A DNA stretch of 64,000 bases from Cellulomonas pakistanensis (GTDB taxonomy: Bacteria; Actinomycetota; Actinomycetes; Actinomycetales; Cellulomonadaceae), in the NCBI RefSeq assembly GCF_016862755.1, contig NZ_BONO01000002.1, forward strand, positions 1 to 64,000. Reading direction: 5' to 3'. Shown in pieces: positions 9,312-19,238 of this stretch. Below the pieces are notes generated by a model that worked only from the letters and a program-made list of their open reading frames with translations, was not told the origin of the DNA and searched no databases. Each line of letters starts with the position of its first letter. The stretch's first letter is position 1. The translations under genes and the position numbers were made by a program.

Positions 9312-10849
9312 GGTCGCCTCCAGGTCCGTCCGTCGCGCTCCATCATGCGGTCGGCCGAATCCGGCCCCCAGGTCCCGGCGCGGTACGGCTCCGGCTTGCC
9401 CTTCGACGCCCAGTACTGGGTGATCGGGTCGAGGATCTTCCAGGAGAGCTCGACCTCCTCGTGCCGCGGGAAGAGCGGCGGGTCGCCGAGCAGGACGTCG
9501 AGGATGAGGCGCTCGTAGGCCTCCGGGGACGCCTCGGTGAACGAGTGGCCGTAGCCGAAGTCCATCGTGACGTCGCGGACCTCCATCGCCGTGCCCGGCA
9601 CCTTGGCGCCGAACCGGAGGGTGACGCCCTCGTCGGGCTGCACGCGGATGACGAGCGCGTTCTTGCCGAGCTCCTCGGTCGCGGTCGACTCGAACGGCAG
9701 GTGCGGCGCCTTCTTGAACACGACGGCGATCTCGGTGACGCGGCGGCCGAGGCGCTTGCCGGTGCGCAGGTAGAACGGGACGCCGGCCCAGCGGCGGGTG
9801 TCCACGTCCACGCGGATGGCGGCGTAGGTCTCGGTGGTGGAGTTCGGGTCGAAGCCGCCCTCGTCCAGGTAGCCGACGACCTTCTCGCCGCCCTGCCAGC
9901 CCTCGGCGTACTGCCCGCGGGCGGTGTGCTTGCCGATGTCCTTGGGCACGCGCACCGCGGAGAGGACCTTGATCTTCTCGGCGGTGAGGTCCTGGGCGTC
10001 GAACGTGACCGGCTCCTCCATGGCCGTGAGGGCCAGGAGCTGCAGCAGGTGGTTCTGGATGACGTCGCGCGCGGCGCCGATCCCGTCGTAGTACCCGGCG
10101 CGGCCGCCGACGCCGATGTCCTCGGCCATCGTGATCTGCACGTGGTCGACGTAGTTCGCGTTCCAGATCGGCTCGAACATCTGGTTGGCGAACCGGAGGG
10201 CCAGCAGGTTCTGGACCGTCTCCTTGCCGAGGTAGTGGTCGATGCGGAACACGTCGTCCGGGTGGAACACCGAGGACACGACGTCGTTCAGCTCGCGCGC
10301 CGACTTCAGGTCGTGCCCGAACGGCTTCTCGATGACGACGCGGCGCCAGGCGTCCTCGACCGACTCGGACAGGCCGGAGCGGGCGAGCTGCTTGCAGACG
10401 ACGGGGAACGCGCTCGGCGGGACCGACAGGTAGAACGCGTGGTTGCCGCCGGTGCCGCGCGACACGTCGAGGTCCTCGACGGTCTGCCGCAGCCGGTCGA
10501 ACGCGTCGTCGTCGTCGAAGGTGCCCTGGACGAACCGGATGCCCTCGGACAGCTGGCGCCAGGTCGACTCGCGGAACGGGGTGCGCGCGTGCTCCTTCAC
10601 GGAGTCGTGCACGATCTGCGCGAAGTCCTGGTCCTCCCAGTCGCGCCGGGCGAACCCGGTGAGCGCGAAGCCGGGCGGGAGCAGGCCGCGGTTGGTGAGG
10701 TCGTACACCGCGGGCATGAGCTTCTTGCGGGCGAGGTCGCCGGTCACCCCGAAGATCACCAGGCCCGAGGGCCCGGCGATCCGGGGGAGCCGGCGGTCGC
10801 GCGGGTCGCGGAGCGGGTTGTGCTCCGCGGTGACCTTCGCCGGCCTCAC
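9308..10849 (-). CDS. zwf: Glucose-6-phosphate dehydrogenase
   Basis: Oxidises glucose 6-phosphate to 6-phosphogluconolactone with NADP. The protein is 513 residues from GTG 10849, the only start in this frame near the conserved [16 protein letters not shown], and it overlaps the tal stop as [22 protein letters not shown] is the cofactor-binding loop, and [19 protein letters not shown] holds the active-site His and the substrate Lys. [14 protein letters not shown] is also typical. Together with opcA and pgl it forms the oxidative branch, and tal supplies the non-oxidative branch. Confidence 0.97.
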   Translation of the reverse strand: MRPAKVTAEHNPLRDPRDRRLPRIAGPSGLVIFGVTGDLARKKLMPAVYDLTNRGLLPPGFALTGFARRDWEDQDFAQIVHDSVKEHARTPFRESTWRQLSEGIRFVQGTFDDDDAFDRLRQTVEDLDVSRGTGGNHAFYLSVPPSAFPVVCKQLARSGLSESVEDAWRRVVIEKPFGHDLKSARELNDVVSSVFHPDDVFRIDHYLGKETVQNLLALRFANQMFEPIWNANYVDHVQITMAEDIGVGGRAGYYDGIGAARDVIQNHLLQLLALTAMEEPVTFDAQDLTAEKIKVLSAVRVPKDIGKHTARGQYAEGWQGGEKVVGYLDEGGFDPNSTTETYAAIRVDVDTRRWAGVPFYLRTGKRLGRRVTEIAVVFKKAPHLPFESTATEELGKNALVIRVQPDEGVTLRFGAKVPGTAMEVRDVTMDFGYGHSFTEASPEAYERLILDVLLGDPPLFPRHEEVELSWKILDPITQYWASKGKPEPYRAGTWGPDSADRMMERDGRTWRRP

Positions 10850-11964
10850 TCGCCCACCTGCTCCAGGCCGCCGCGGACGGTGTCGAGGAGCTCGGCCCAG
10901 GACTTCTCGAACTTGTCGACGCCCTCGCGCTCGAGCGCGTCGGTGACCTCGTCGATGTGGATGCCCAGGCCGGCCAGGCGGTCGATGACGTCCTGCGCCT
11001 CGGCCTGCGTGCCCGTGACGGTGTCGCCGCGGAAGTCGCCGTGGTCGAACACCGCCTGCAGCGTGGCCTCGGGCATCGTGTTGACGACGCCGGCGACGAC
11101 GAGCTCGTCGACGTACCGGGTGTCGGGGTACGCCTTGTCCTTGACGCCGGTGGACGCCCAGAGCGGGCGCTGCGGCTTGGCGCCGGCGGCGGCGAGGGCC
11201 TGCCAGCGCTCGCCGGCGACGACCTCCTCGTAGACGCGGTAGGCGAGGCGGGCGTTGGCGATGGCCGCCTTGCCGCGCAGCTCGGCGGCCTCGGGCGAGC
11301 CGATCTCGTCCAGGCGCGGGTCGATCGCCGCGTCCACGCGGGACACGAAGAACGACGCGACCGAGGCGATCGGGGCGAGGTCGTGGCCGTTGGCCCGCGC
11401 CCGCTCGAGGCCCTCGACGAACGCGTCCAGCACGGCGCGGTACCGCTCGAGCGAGAAGATCAGCGTGACGTTGACGCTGATGCCGTCCGCGAGCACCTCG
11501 GTGATGGCCTGCAGGCCGTCGAGGGTCGCGGGGATCTTGATGAACAGGTTCGGGCGGTCGATGGTCGACCACAGCGCGCGCGCCGAGTCGACGGTGGCCT
11601 GCGCGTCGCGGGCGAGGCGCGGGTCGACCTCGATCGACACCCGGCCGTCCACGCCGTCGGTGGCGTCGTACACGGGGCGCAGCACGTCGGCCGCCTCGCG
11701 CACGTCGTCGGTCGTGATCGCGAAGACCGCGCCGTCCACGTCGGTGCCCTGCGCCCGCAGCTGCGCCAGCTGCTCGTCGTAGGACTCGCCCTTGGCCAGC
11801 GCGCTCGCGAAGATCGTCGGGTTGGTCGTGACCCCGACCACGCGGCGCTCGGCCACGAGGTCCTTCAGGTTCCCGGTGCGCAGCCGCTCCCGGGACAGGT
11901 CGTCCAGCCATACGGCGACGCCCGCGTCGGCCACCTGGTCGAGCGGCGTGATGCCCTCTGTCAT
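10846..11964 (-). CDS. tal: Transaldolase
   Basis: Transfers a dihydroxyacetone unit between sugar phosphates in the non-oxidative pentose phosphate pathway. The 372-residue length matches the long actinobacterial transaldolases. [15 protein letters not shown] near the N-terminus and NLFIKIPAT, which carries the Schiff-base Lys, are present, as is [30 protein letters not shown] ribosome site precedes the ATG. It is first in the operon and overlaps zwf by GTGA. In many relatives tkt lies upstream between tal and ctaB. Here it does not. Confidence 0.96.
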   Translation of the reverse strand: MTEGITPLDQVADAGVAVWLDDLSRERLRTGNLKDLVAERRVVGVTTNPTIFASALAKGESYDEQLAQLRAQGTDVDGAVFAITTDDVREAADVLRPVYDATDGVDGRVSIEVDPRLARDAQATVDSARALWSTIDRPNLFIKIPATLDGLQAITEVLADGISVNVTLIFSLERYRAVLDAFVEGLERARANGHDLAPIASVASFFVSRVDAAIDPRLDEIGSPEAAELRGKAAIANARLAYRVYEEVVAGERWQALAAAGAKPQRPLWASTGVKDKAYPDTRYVDELVVAGVVNTMPEATLQAVFDHGDFRGDTVTGTQAEAQDVIDRLAGLGIHIDEVTDALEREGVDKFEKSWAELLDTVRGGLEQVGE

Positions 11965-12286
11965 CGTCGTGCCACCTCACTTCTCGCCCCGGACTCCGGG
12001 CCGGGACGTCGACGGTCGGGCCCGTCCTGACCAGGGCGGGCGCCGCTCACGCCCGGTCCTGTCTCCCCCGGAACCGGGCGTGCCGTTCGAGCCTAGACCC
12101 GCGGGGCGGGGGAGCGCCGGTCGGTCCGGCCCGCGACGCGCCGGGGCGACGGACGTCACACGACCGGGACCACGGTCCCAGGCGGTTCACGGCCGCATCT
12201 GCCGTCGAGGGGGCCGTACGATGGTCACCGATCATCCGCGGGGCCGTCGGGCCGGCGCGGCCGAGCGACGGGCGGAGGACCGGAGC
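11965..12286. promoter_or_regulatory. Divergent tal/ctaB intergenic region
   Basis: 322 bases with no recognisable gene. It holds the palindrome GGACCACGGTCC (12167-12178), part of the slightly longer GGGACCACGGTCCC, shared with the gap upstream region. On the reverse strand TAGGCT (12095 to 12090) resembles the -10 element seen before gap and could serve tal. No clear ctaB promoter was identified. The region is where tkt is commonly found in related gene clusters. Confidence 0.4.
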
Positions 12287-13258
12287 GTGCGCACGATGAG
12301 CCCAGCCGCTCCCGCCGGGGCCTCGTCGCGACCCCGGTCCCAGGCCGGCACCCCGGCCGAGGGCGGCCGGAGCCCGTGGCGCCGTCGGCTCGCGGCGTAC
12401 GTCGCGCTCACCAAGCCGCGCGTCATCGAGCTGCTGCTCGTCACCACGCTGCCGACGATGATCCTGGCCGAGGGCGGCTTCCCGTCCATCGGACTCGTGC
12501 TCGCCACGCTCGTCGGCGGCGCGGCCGCGGCCGGCTCGGCGAACGTCCTCAACTGCTACCTGGACCGCGACATCGACCAGGTGATGAACCGCACCAAGCG
12601 CCGGCCGCTCGTCACGGGGGAGATCACCCCGCGCGCCGCGCTGCTGTTCGGGCTCGGGCTGGGCGTCGCGTCGCTGCTGTGGCTCGCGCTGGTCGTGAAC
12701 GTGCCGTCCGCCCTGCTGACCGGCGGCGCCATCCTCATCTACGTCGTCGGCTACACGATGATCCTCAAGCGGCGCACGCCGCAGAACATCGTGTGGGGCG
12801 GCGCGGCCGGCTGCATGCCCGTCCTGATCGGGTGGTCGTCGGTGACCGGCGGGCTGTCCTGGTCCGCGGTGCTGCTGTTCGGCGTGATCTTCTTCTGGAC
12901 GCCGCCGCACTACTGGCCGCTGTCGATGAAGTTCCGCAAGGACTACGCCGCCGCCGGCGTGCCGATGCTGCCGGTCGTCGAGGCCGACACGAAGGTCGCG
13001 CGGCAGATGATCGCCTACACGCTGGCGATGATCGCGTGCTCGCTCCTGCTGGTCCCCGTCGCCGGGATGACCTGGGTGTACGCGCTCGTCGCGACCGTCC
13101 TCGGCGTGTGGTTCCTCTGGTCGAACATCGCGCTGTACCGTCGCGCCCAGGACCCGAGCCGCGGCAAGCTCCGCGCGATGTCGGTGTTCCACGGGTCGAT
13201 CACGTACCTGTCGCTGCTGTCGGTCGCGGTGGCGGTCGACGTGTTCCTCCCGCTCTGA
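12287..13258 (+). CDS. ctaB: Protoheme IX farnesyltransferase (heme O synthase)
   Basis: Membrane prenyltransferase that converts heme B to heme O for cytochrome oxidase. The protein is 323 residues from GTG 12287, chosen because GGAGG lies eight bases upstream. ATG 12221 and ATG 12296 are alternatives in the same frame. The first Asp-rich motif is [19 protein letters not shown], and the second conserved loop region is [19 protein letters not shown]. About eight or nine membrane segments are visible. It is divergent from the tal operon, a conserved neighbourhood, and xerD follows after 31 bases. Confidence 0.95.
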   Translation: MRTMSPAAPAGASSRPRSQAGTPAEGGRSPWRRRLAAYVALTKPRVIELLLVTTLPTMILAEGGFPSIGLVLATLVGGAAAAGSANVLNCYLDRDIDQVMNRTKRRPLVTGEITPRAALLFGLGLGVASLLWLALVVNVPSALLTGGAILIYVVGYTMILKRRTPQNIVWGGAAGCMPVLIGWSSVTGGLSWSAVLLFGVIFFWTPPHYWPLSMKFRKDYAAAGVPMLPVVEADTKVARQMIAYTLAMIACSLLLVPVAGMTWVYALVATVLGVWFLWSNIALYRRAQDPSRGKLRAMSVFHGSITYLSLLSVAVAVDVFLPL

Positions 13259-13289
13259 CCCACCGAGCCGGCCGCGGGGAGGCGCCCGC

Positions 13290-14300
13290 ATGACGGACGA
13301 GCAGCCGTCCGCGCCCGCGCTGCGCGCCGCCCTGGACGGGTACCTCGCGCACCTCGCCGTCGAGCGCGGGCTGTCCGCGAACACGCTGGCCGCCTACCGG
13401 CGGGACCTGACCCGGTACGTCGAGCACCTGGCCGCCGCCGGCCGCGCGTCCGTCGCCGACGTCGCGGAAGCCGACGTCGAGGACTTCCTCACCGCGGTGC
13501 GCACCGGCTCGGACGGCCGGGCGGTGCTGTCGGCGTCCTCCGCGAAGCGCGCCGTCGTCGCGGTGCGCGGGTGGCACAGGTTCGCCGTGCTGGAGGGCCT
13601 CACGGCCGCCGACCCCGCCCGCGCCGTGCGCCCGCCCAAGCAGTCCCAGGTGCTGCCCAAGGCCATCGGCACCGCCGAGGTGGAGCGGCTGCTCGAGGCC
13701 GCGTCGCTCGGCGACGGGCCCGTGCCGCTGCGGGACCGCGCGCTGCTCGAGCTCGTGTACTCGACGGGGGCTCGGATCTCCGAGGCGGTCGGGCTCGACG
13801 TCGACGACCTGGACCTGACCGAGGGCCGCGCCGCCGTCCGGCTGTTCGGCAAGGGCAGCAAGGAGCGGGTCGTCCCGGTCGGCGCGTACGCCGTCGAGGC
13901 GCTGGAGGCCTACCTGGTCCGCGCGCGCCCGGCGCTCGCCGCCGCGGGTCGCGGGGGAGCGGCGGTGTTCCTCAACAGCCGCGGCGCGCGGCTGTCGCGG
14001 CAGAGCGCCTGGGCGGTGCTGCGCACGGCCGCCGAGCGCGCCGGGCTGCCGGGCGCCGAGCACGTGTCGCCGCACACTCTGCGGCACTCGTTCGCCACCC
14101 ACCTGCTGGCCGGCGGCGCGGACGTCCGGGTGGTCCAGGAGCTGCTCGGGCACGCCTCGGTGACGACCACGCAGATCTACACGAAGGTGACGCCGGACAC
14201 GCTGCGGGAGGTCTACGCGACCAGCCACCCGCGCGCCAGGCGGGCCGGTGCCGCGCGGGCCGTCGCGGGCGCCGCGCGCACCGGCGCGGGAGACGGCTGA
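13290..14300 (+). CDS. xerD: Tyrosine recombinase XerD
   Basis: Site-specific recombinase that, with XerC, resolves chromosome dimers at dif. The protein is 336 residues. The N-terminal SAM-like core-binding domain (about 10-110) includes [19 protein letters not shown]. The catalytic domain has the full set: Arg in [12 protein letters not shown], Lys in [11 protein letters not shown], His and Arg in [12 protein letters not shown], His in [13 protein letters not shown] and the nucleophile Tyr in IYTKV. A GGGGAGG ribosome site precedes ATG 13290. The C-terminal 30 residues are an Ala/Arg-rich extension. A dif-like sequence lies in the same window at 46,728-46,755. Confidence 0.95.
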   Translation: MTDEQPSAPALRAALDGYLAHLAVERGLSANTLAAYRRDLTRYVEHLAAAGRASVADVAEADVEDFLTAVRTGSDGRAVLSASSAKRAVVAVRGWHRFAVLEGLTAADPARAVRPPKQSQVLPKAIGTAEVERLLEAASLGDGPVPLRDRALLELVYSTGARISEAVGLDVDDLDLTEGRAAVRLFGKGSKERVVPVGAYAVEALEAYLVRARPALAAAGRGGAAVFLNSRGARLSRQSAWAVLRTAAERAGLPGAEHVSPHTLRHSFATHLLAGGADVRVVQELLGHASVTTTQIYTKVTPDTLREVYATSHPRARRAGAARAVAGAARTGAGDG

Positions 14301-14323
14301 CCGCCGCGCCGCTCCGGTAGGTT

Positions 14324-15196
14324 GTGCGGGTGGCACGCGAGGAGACGACCGAGATCGCAACCGACCCGGTGGGCAGGCCCCTGCCCGACTTCCCCGTCCC
14401 CGCGCCGCTCGCCGCCCACGGTCCTGCCCGCGTCATCGCGATGTGCAACCAGAAGGGCGGCGTCGGCAAGACGACCACCACGATCAACCTCGCCGCGGCC
14501 CTGGCCGAGTACGGCCGCCGGGTCCTGATCGTCGACTTCGACCCGCAGGGCGCGGCGTCGGTCGGCCTCGGCGCGAACCCGCACGAGCTCGACCGCACGG
14601 TCTACGACCTGCTCGTCGACCGGCACGCGCGCGTCCAGGACCTGATCCGGGCGACCGAGATCCCCGGGCTCGACCTGCTGCCGGCCAACATCGACCTGTC
14701 GGCCGCCGAGGTGCAGCTGGTCAGCGAGGTGGCGCGCGAGTCGATCCTGTCCCGCGTGCTGCGCCCGGTGCTCGACGACTACGACGTCGTGCTGGTCGAC
14801 TGCCAGCCGTCGCTCGGCCTGCTGACGGTCAACGCGCTCACCGCGGCGCACGGCGTGCTCATCCCGCTGGAGTGCGAGTTCTTCGCGCTGCGCGGCGTGG
14901 CGCTGCTCGTCGAGACCATCGAGAAGGTCCGCGACCGGCTGAACCCCCGCCTCGAGGTCGACGGCATCCTGGCGACCATGTACGACCCCCGCACGCTGCA
15001 CGCCCGCGAGGTCGTCGCCCGCGTGTACGAGGCGTTCGGCGACACGCTGCTGCACACGGTCATCGGCCGCACGGTGAAGTTCCCGGACGCGTCCGTCGCC
15101 GCGGAGCCGATCACCACGTACGCGCCGACGCACGCCGGGGCGCACGCGTACCGGCAGCTCGCGCGGGAGCTCGTCGCCCGTGGCGACGCCGCCTGA
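14324..15196 (+). CDS. parA: ParA-family ATPase, chromosome partitioning type
   Basis: A 290-residue deviant-Walker ATPase. CNQKGGVGKTTTTINLAAAL is the P-loop with the signature Lys, and VLIVDFDPQGAASVGLG is the Walker A prime region. VLVDCQPSLGLLTVNAL follows. It is the second ParA-like protein that actinobacteria keep beside scpA/scpB rather than the parAB pair near the origin. No parB is adjacent. GTG 14324 and GTG 14330 are both possible starts. Its end overlaps the scpA start by 17 bases. A role in chromosome organisation with the ScpAB condensin subunits is inferred from context. Confidence 0.88.
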   Translation: MRVAREETTEIATDPVGRPLPDFPVPAPLAAHGPARVIAMCNQKGGVGKTTTTINLAAALAEYGRRVLIVDFDPQGAASVGLGANPHELDRTVYDLLVDRHARVQDLIRATEIPGLDLLPANIDLSAAEVQLVSEVARESILSRVLRPVLDDYDVVLVDCQPSLGLLTVNALTAAHGVLIPLECEFFALRGVALLVETIEKVRDRLNPRLEVDGILATMYDPRTLHAREVVARVYEAFGDTLLHTVIGRTVKFPDASVAAEPITTYAPTHAGAHAYRQLARELVARGDAA

Positions 15197-16133
15197 GACG
15201 GCGCCGACCGCCGGGGCCGACGCCGTCGCTGCCGCGCCCGAGGGAGCGCCCGCCGGGGACGCGCCCCGGGCCGGGTCGGGCGCGTTCGAGGTGCACCTGG
15301 AGAACTTCTCCGGGCCGTTCGACCTGCTGCTGGGGCTGATCTCCAAGCACAAGCTCGACATCACCGAGGTCGCGCTGGCCGCGGTGACGGACGAGTTCAT
15401 CGCCTACATCCGCGCCGCCGAGCGCGCCGAGGCCGAGGGCGGCCGCCCGTGGGACCTCGGGCAGGCCTCGGAGTTCCTGCTGGTGGCCGCGACGCTGCTC
15501 GACCTCAAGGCCGCGCGGCTGCTGCCCGCCGGCGAGGTCGAGGACGCCGAGGACCTGGAGCTGCTCGAGGCGCGCGACCTGCTGTTCGCGCGGCTGCTGC
15601 AGTACCGGGCGTACAAGGTCGTGGCCGGCGACATCGGCACCCGGCTCACCGAGCAGGGCCGGCGGCTGCCGCGCACCGTGCAGCTGGAGCCGCACCTGGC
15701 CGCGATGCTGCCGGAGCTCATCTGGCAGATCGGGCCCCAGGAGCTCGCCGCGCTGGCCGCGAAGGCGCTCGCGCCGCCGCCGCCTCCGCCGGGGGTGGAC
15801 ATCAGCCACCTGCACGCACCCGCCGTCAGCGTGCGCGAGCAGGCCGCGGTGCTCGCGGACCGGCTGCGGCACGGCGGGGCGGCGTCGTTCCGCGCGCTCA
15901 CGGCCGACGCGGACACCACGCTGCTGGTCGTGGCCCGGTTCCTCGCGCTGCTCGAGCTGTTCCGGGAGGGCGCTGTGGCGTTCGACCAGGTCACGCCGCT
16001 CGGTGAGCTGACCGTGCGGTGGACCGGGGCCGAGGTCGGGGACGTGGCGGTGGCGTCGGACTTCGACGAGGCGGACGACGGGGCAGGGCCGGTGCTGCCG
16101 GCGACGCCGGAGGACGAGGGGGACGGGGCATGA
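15180..16133 (+). CDS. scpA: Segregation and condensation protein A
   Basis: Kleisin subunit of the bacterial SMC condensin complex, bridging the SMC heads. The protein is 317 residues. FEVHLENFSGPFDLLLGLISKHKLDITEV at about residues 38-66 is the conserved N-terminal SMC-binding region, and EFLLVAATLLDLKAARLLP is also typical. The C-terminal winged-helix part includes VVARFLALLELFREGAVAFDQ. A low-complexity Ala/Pro head of about 35 residues precedes the core. GTG 15180 lies inside the end of parA, and the stop overlaps the scpB start as ATGA. Confidence 0.93.
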   Translation: MATPPETAPTAGADAVAAAPEGAPAGDAPRAGSGAFEVHLENFSGPFDLLLGLISKHKLDITEVALAAVTDEFIAYIRAAERAEAEGGRPWDLGQASEFLLVAATLLDLKAARLLPAGEVEDAEDLELLEARDLLFARLLQYRAYKVVAGDIGTRLTEQGRRLPRTVQLEPHLAAMLPELIWQIGPQELAALAAKALAPPPPPPGVDISHLHAPAVSVREQAAVLADRLRHGGAASFRALTADADTTLLVVARFLALLELFREGAVAFDQVTPLGELTVRWTGAEVGDVAVASDFDEADDGAGPVLPATPEDEGDGA

Positions 16134-16846
16134 CCGACGACACGACGGCCGCGGCACCCGCGGACCTGGCGCCGGACGACCTGGCGCCGGACGACCTGGC
16201 GCCCGACGGGCTCGGCGAGGGCGAGCTGCCCCCGGAGCCCGAGGCCGACGCGCCCGACGTGCACGACCTCCCCGGCGGCGCCCTCGCCGCGCTGGAGGCC
16301 GTGCTGATGGTGGCCGACGAGCCGATCCCGGCTGTGCGCCTCGCCACGGTGCTGGGCCTGCCGACCGGCGAGGTCGTCGACCTGCTGCGCACCCTCGCGG
16401 AGGAGTACCGCGGCGAGCACGGCGGCCGACCGCGCGGGTTCGAGCTGCGCCAGGCCGGGGAGGGCTGGCGGATCTACTCGGCGCCGGCGTTCCACCAGGT
16501 CGTCGGGCAGTTCGTGCTGGACGGGCAGACCGCCCGGCTCACCCAGGCGGCGCTGGAGACCCTGGCCGTGATCGCGTACCGGCAGCCGGTCACGCGCGGG
16601 CAGGTCTCGGGCGTGCGCGGGGTCAACGTGGACGGCGTGGTGCGCACGCTCACGGCCCGCGGTCTGGTCGCCGAGGCCGGCACCGACCCGGGGTCGGGTG
16701 CGCTGCTGTACCGGACCACGGGATACTTCCTCGAGCGGATGGGCCTCACGAGCCTCGACGAGCTGCCCCCGCTCGCCCCGTACCTGCCCGAGATCGACGC
16801 GTTCGACGGGCTGGACGGGGCCGCAGTGACGACAGGAGACGTGTGA
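16130..16846 (+). CDS. scpB: Segregation and condensation protein B
   Basis: Winged-helix partner of ScpA in the SMC condensin complex. The protein is 238 residues from ATG 16130, overlapping the scpA stop as ATGA. Two winged-helix domains are visible: ALEAVLMVADEPIPAVRLATVL to FELRQAGEGWRIYS, and AALETLAVIAYRQPVTRGQVSGVRGVNVDGVVRTL, the most conserved part. The N-terminal head contains a 15-base tandem repeat, near 16,163-16,207, giving three copies of LAPD-type residues, so this head may vary in length between strains. The following gene starts on the last base of the stop. Confidence 0.94.
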   Translation: MTDDTTAAAPADLAPDDLAPDDLAPDGLGEGELPPEPEADAPDVHDLPGGALAALEAVLMVADEPIPAVRLATVLGLPTGEVVDLLRTLAEEYRGEHGGRPRGFELRQAGEGWRIYSAPAFHQVVGQFVLDGQTARLTQAALETLAVIAYRQPVTRGQVSGVRGVNVDGVVRTLTARGLVAEAGTDPGSGALLYRTTGYFLERMGLTSLDELPPLAPYLPEIDAFDGLDGAAVTTGDV

Positions 16847-18114
16847 TGAGTGCAGCAGGGCAGGGCGGCCGCGGCCGCGGCGGCGCCGGTGGTGGCGGCC
16901 GCGGGACCGGCGGGGCCGGCGGTCGGTCGGGGGCCGGGCGCGGCGGCGCCGGGCGGTCCGGCGGCGGCGCCGGCCAGGGCGGTGGCCGCTCGGGCGGCGC
17001 CGGGTACGGCGGCGGGCGCTCCGGGTCCGGCGGCCAGGGCGGCGGCTACGGCGGCGGGCGCGCCGGGTCGGGTGGCCCGGGCCAGGGCGGCGGCCGGCCG
17101 TCCTCCGGCGGCGGCTACGGCCAGGGTGGCGGGCGCCCCGGCGCGGGTCGCCCCGGCGCGGCATCGGGTCGCCCTGGCGCGTCCTCGTCGGGTCGTCCCG
17201 GCGGCGGCTCGTCCGGCCGCGTCGCGGGCGCGTCCCGCCCGGGCGCGTCGCGCTCCGGCACCGGCGGCACGCGCGCACCTCGCGGCGCGGACCTCGGCCG
17301 CCCGGGCTCGGCCTGGCCGTCCCGGCCGCCGCAGTCGCGCCGGACGCCCCCGCGCGGCCCGCAGCCGACCGACCTCGACGTGCACGACCCCGAGGGCGTC
17401 CGGCTGCAGAAGGTGCTCGCGCAGGCGGGCCTCGGGTCGCGCCGCGCGTGCGAGGAGCTGATCTCGTCCGGTCGCGTGACGGTCGACGAGCAGGTGGTGC
17501 TGGAGCTCGGCGTGCGCGTGGACCCGCGTAGCGCGGTCATCCACGTCGACGGCCTGCGGCTGCAGCTCGACAAGGACGTCATCACGTTGGCGCTGAACAA
17601 GCCGCTGGGCGTCGTGTCGACCATGCACGACCCCGAGGGCCGCCCGTCGCTCGAGCAGTTCGTGCAGAACCGCGAGGAGCGCCTGTTCCACGTCGGCCGC
17701 CTGGACGCCGACTCGGAGGGCCTGCTGCTGCTCACGAACGACGGCGAGCTGGCCAACCGGCTGTCGCACCCGTCGCACGGCGTGACGAAGACCTACCTGG
17801 CCACGGTCGACGGCCGCGTCGCGCCCGGCGTCGGCACGCGCCTCAAGAAGGGCGTCGAGCTCGAGGACGGCGTCGTGGCGGTGGACGCGTTCCGCGTCGT
17901 CGACGCGACCCCGCAGCAGAGCATGATCGAGATCGTGATCCACGAGGGCCGCAACCGCGTCGTCCGCCGGCTGCTGGAGGAGGTCGGGCACCCCGTGACC
18001 CGGCTGCTCCGCACCCAGATCGGCCCGATCAAGCTCGGCGACCTGCGCCCGGGGCGCACCCGCGTGCTGGGGAAGGCGGAGGTCGGCTCGCTGATGACGT
18101 CGGTGGGCATGTGA
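16846..18114 (+). CDS. RluB/RsuA-type pseudouridine synthase with Gly-rich N-terminal extension
   Basis: A 422-residue protein. Residues 1 to about 165 are a Gly/Arg/Ser-rich disordered region reminiscent of RGG-type RNA-binding tails. Then comes an S4 RNA-binding domain (VRLQKVLAQAGLGSRRACEELISSGRVTVDEQVV). The catalytic domain contains GRLDADSEGLLLLTNDGELANRL with the essential Asp, and KTYLATV and EGRNRVVRRLLEEVGHPVTRL. It should isomerise a uridine in 23S or 16S rRNA. The scpB-adjacent position fits RluB. ATG 16846 was chosen because AGGAG lies seven bases upstream. GTG 16843 is the alternative. Confidence 0.9.
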   Translation: MSAAGQGGRGRGGAGGGGRGTGGAGGRSGAGRGGAGRSGGGAGQGGGRSGGAGYGGGRSGSGGQGGGYGGGRAGSGGPGQGGGRPSSGGGYGQGGGRPGAGRPGAASGRPGASSSGRPGGGSSGRVAGASRPGASRSGTGGTRAPRGADLGRPGSAWPSRPPQSRRTPPRGPQPTDLDVHDPEGVRLQKVLAQAGLGSRRACEELISSGRVTVDEQVVLELGVRVDPRSAVIHVDGLRLQLDKDVITLALNKPLGVVSTMHDPEGRPSLEQFVQNREERLFHVGRLDADSEGLLLLTNDGELANRLSHPSHGVTKTYLATVDGRVAPGVGTRLKKGVELEDGVVAVDAFRVVDATPQQSMIEIVIHEGRNRVVRRLLEEVGHPVTRLLRTQIGPIKLGDLRPGRTRVLGKAEVGSLMTSVGM

Positions 18115-19238
18115 GCACGAACGGCACGGCCGCGGTGGTGACCCGCGGCCCCGTCCGCGTCGTCGGCACGGGCCTGCTGGGCGCGTCGGTCGGCCTCGCG
18201 CTCACCGCGCGGGGCGTCGACGTGACGCTGCACGACCCGTCCCGCACGGCGCTCGCGCTCGCGCGCGACGTCGGCGCGGGCCGGCCCGCGGCGGACGGCG
18301 ACCACGAGCCCGCGCTGGTCGTGGTCGCCGCGCCGCCGGACGTCACGGCCGACGTGGTGCGCGCGGAGCTGGCCGCGCACCCGGGCGCCGTCGTCACGGA
18401 CGTGGCGAGCGTGAAGGGCTACGTGCTGAACGAGCTGCGGGCCGCGGGCGCGGACCTCGCCCGGTACGTCGGGTCGCACCCGATGGCCGGGCGGGAGCGC
18501 TCCGGCCCGGCCGCGGCGGTGCCGGACCTGTTCGTCGGGCGGCCCTGGGTGGTCGTCGACTCGGGGGAGTCCCGGCCGGACGCGCTGCTCGCGGTGCGGG
18601 CGCTGGCGACGGACCTCGGCAGCCTGCCGGTGACGATGGACGCCGCGGAGCACGACGCCGCGGTGGCGGTGGTGTCGCACGTGCCGCAGGTCGCCGCCAG
18701 CCTGGTGGCCGCCCGGCTGCGCGGCGCCGAGCCGGACGCGCTCGGCCTCGCGGGCCAGGGCCTGCGCGACGTGACCCGCATCGCGTCGTCGGACCCCGCG
18801 CTGTGGACCTCGATCCTCGCGGCGAACGCCGCGGCGGTGCGCGGGGTGCTTGCGGGGCTGCGGGACGACCTGGACGAGGTCCTGGGCGCGCTGGACAGCG
18901 CCGCCCGGGCGAGCGGGCCGGAGGACGTCGAGCTCGGCGCCCTGGCCCGCGTGGCGCGGCTGATCGCGGACGGCAACGCCGGCGTGGCGCTCGTGCCCGG
19001 CAAGCACGGCGGGGCCCCCCGCGCCTACGCCGTCGTGACGGCGCTGGTGCCGGACCGGCCCGGCGAGCTCGCGCGGCTGCTGACGGACGTCGGCGCGGCG
19101 GGCGTGAACCTGGAGGATCTGCAGCTCGAGCACGCGGCGGGGCGACCCGTCGGCATGGCGTCGGTGTCCGTCGACCCCGCCCGCTCGGCGCACCTGGAGG
19201 CGGAGCTGACGGCCCGCGGTTGGAGGTTGGTCCGGTGA
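18111..19238 (+). CDS. tyrA: Prephenate dehydrogenase with C-terminal ACT domain
   Basis: Oxidative decarboxylation of prephenate to 4-hydroxyphenylpyruvate in tyrosine synthesis. The protein is 375 residues. VRVVGTGLLGASVGLAL is the NAD-binding glycine loop, and SHPMAGRERSGP carries the conserved catalytic-region His. The dehydrogenase body ends near residue 295. A C-terminal ACT domain follows (VTALVPDRPGELARLLTDVGAAGVNLEDLQLEH), which usually mediates feedback by tyrosine or phenylalanine. GTG 18111 overlaps the previous stop as GTGA, and cmk overlaps in the same way. Confidence 0.93.
   Translation: MSTNGTAAVVTRGPVRVVGTGLLGASVGLALTARGVDVTLHDPSRTALALARDVGAGRPAADGDHEPALVVVAAPPDVTADVVRAELAAHPGAVVTDVASVKGYVLNELRAAGADLARYVGSHPMAGRERSGPAAAVPDLFVGRPWVVVDSGESRPDALLAVRALATDLGSLPVTMDAAEHDAAVAVVSHVPQVAASLVAARLRGAEPDALGLAGQGLRDVTRIASSDPALWTSILAANAAAVRGVLAGLRDDLDEVLGALDSAARASGPEDVELGALARVARLIADGNAGVALVPGKHGGAPRAYAVVTALVPDRPGELARLLTDVGAAGVNLEDLQLEHAAGRPVGMASVSVDPARSAHLEAELTARGWRLVR

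Noticed and set aside
13290-14300. Tyrosine recombinase as a phage or integron integrase
   Set aside because: It sits in the conserved ctaB-xerD-parA-scpA order, has the XerD length and motifs, and has no att repeats beside it.
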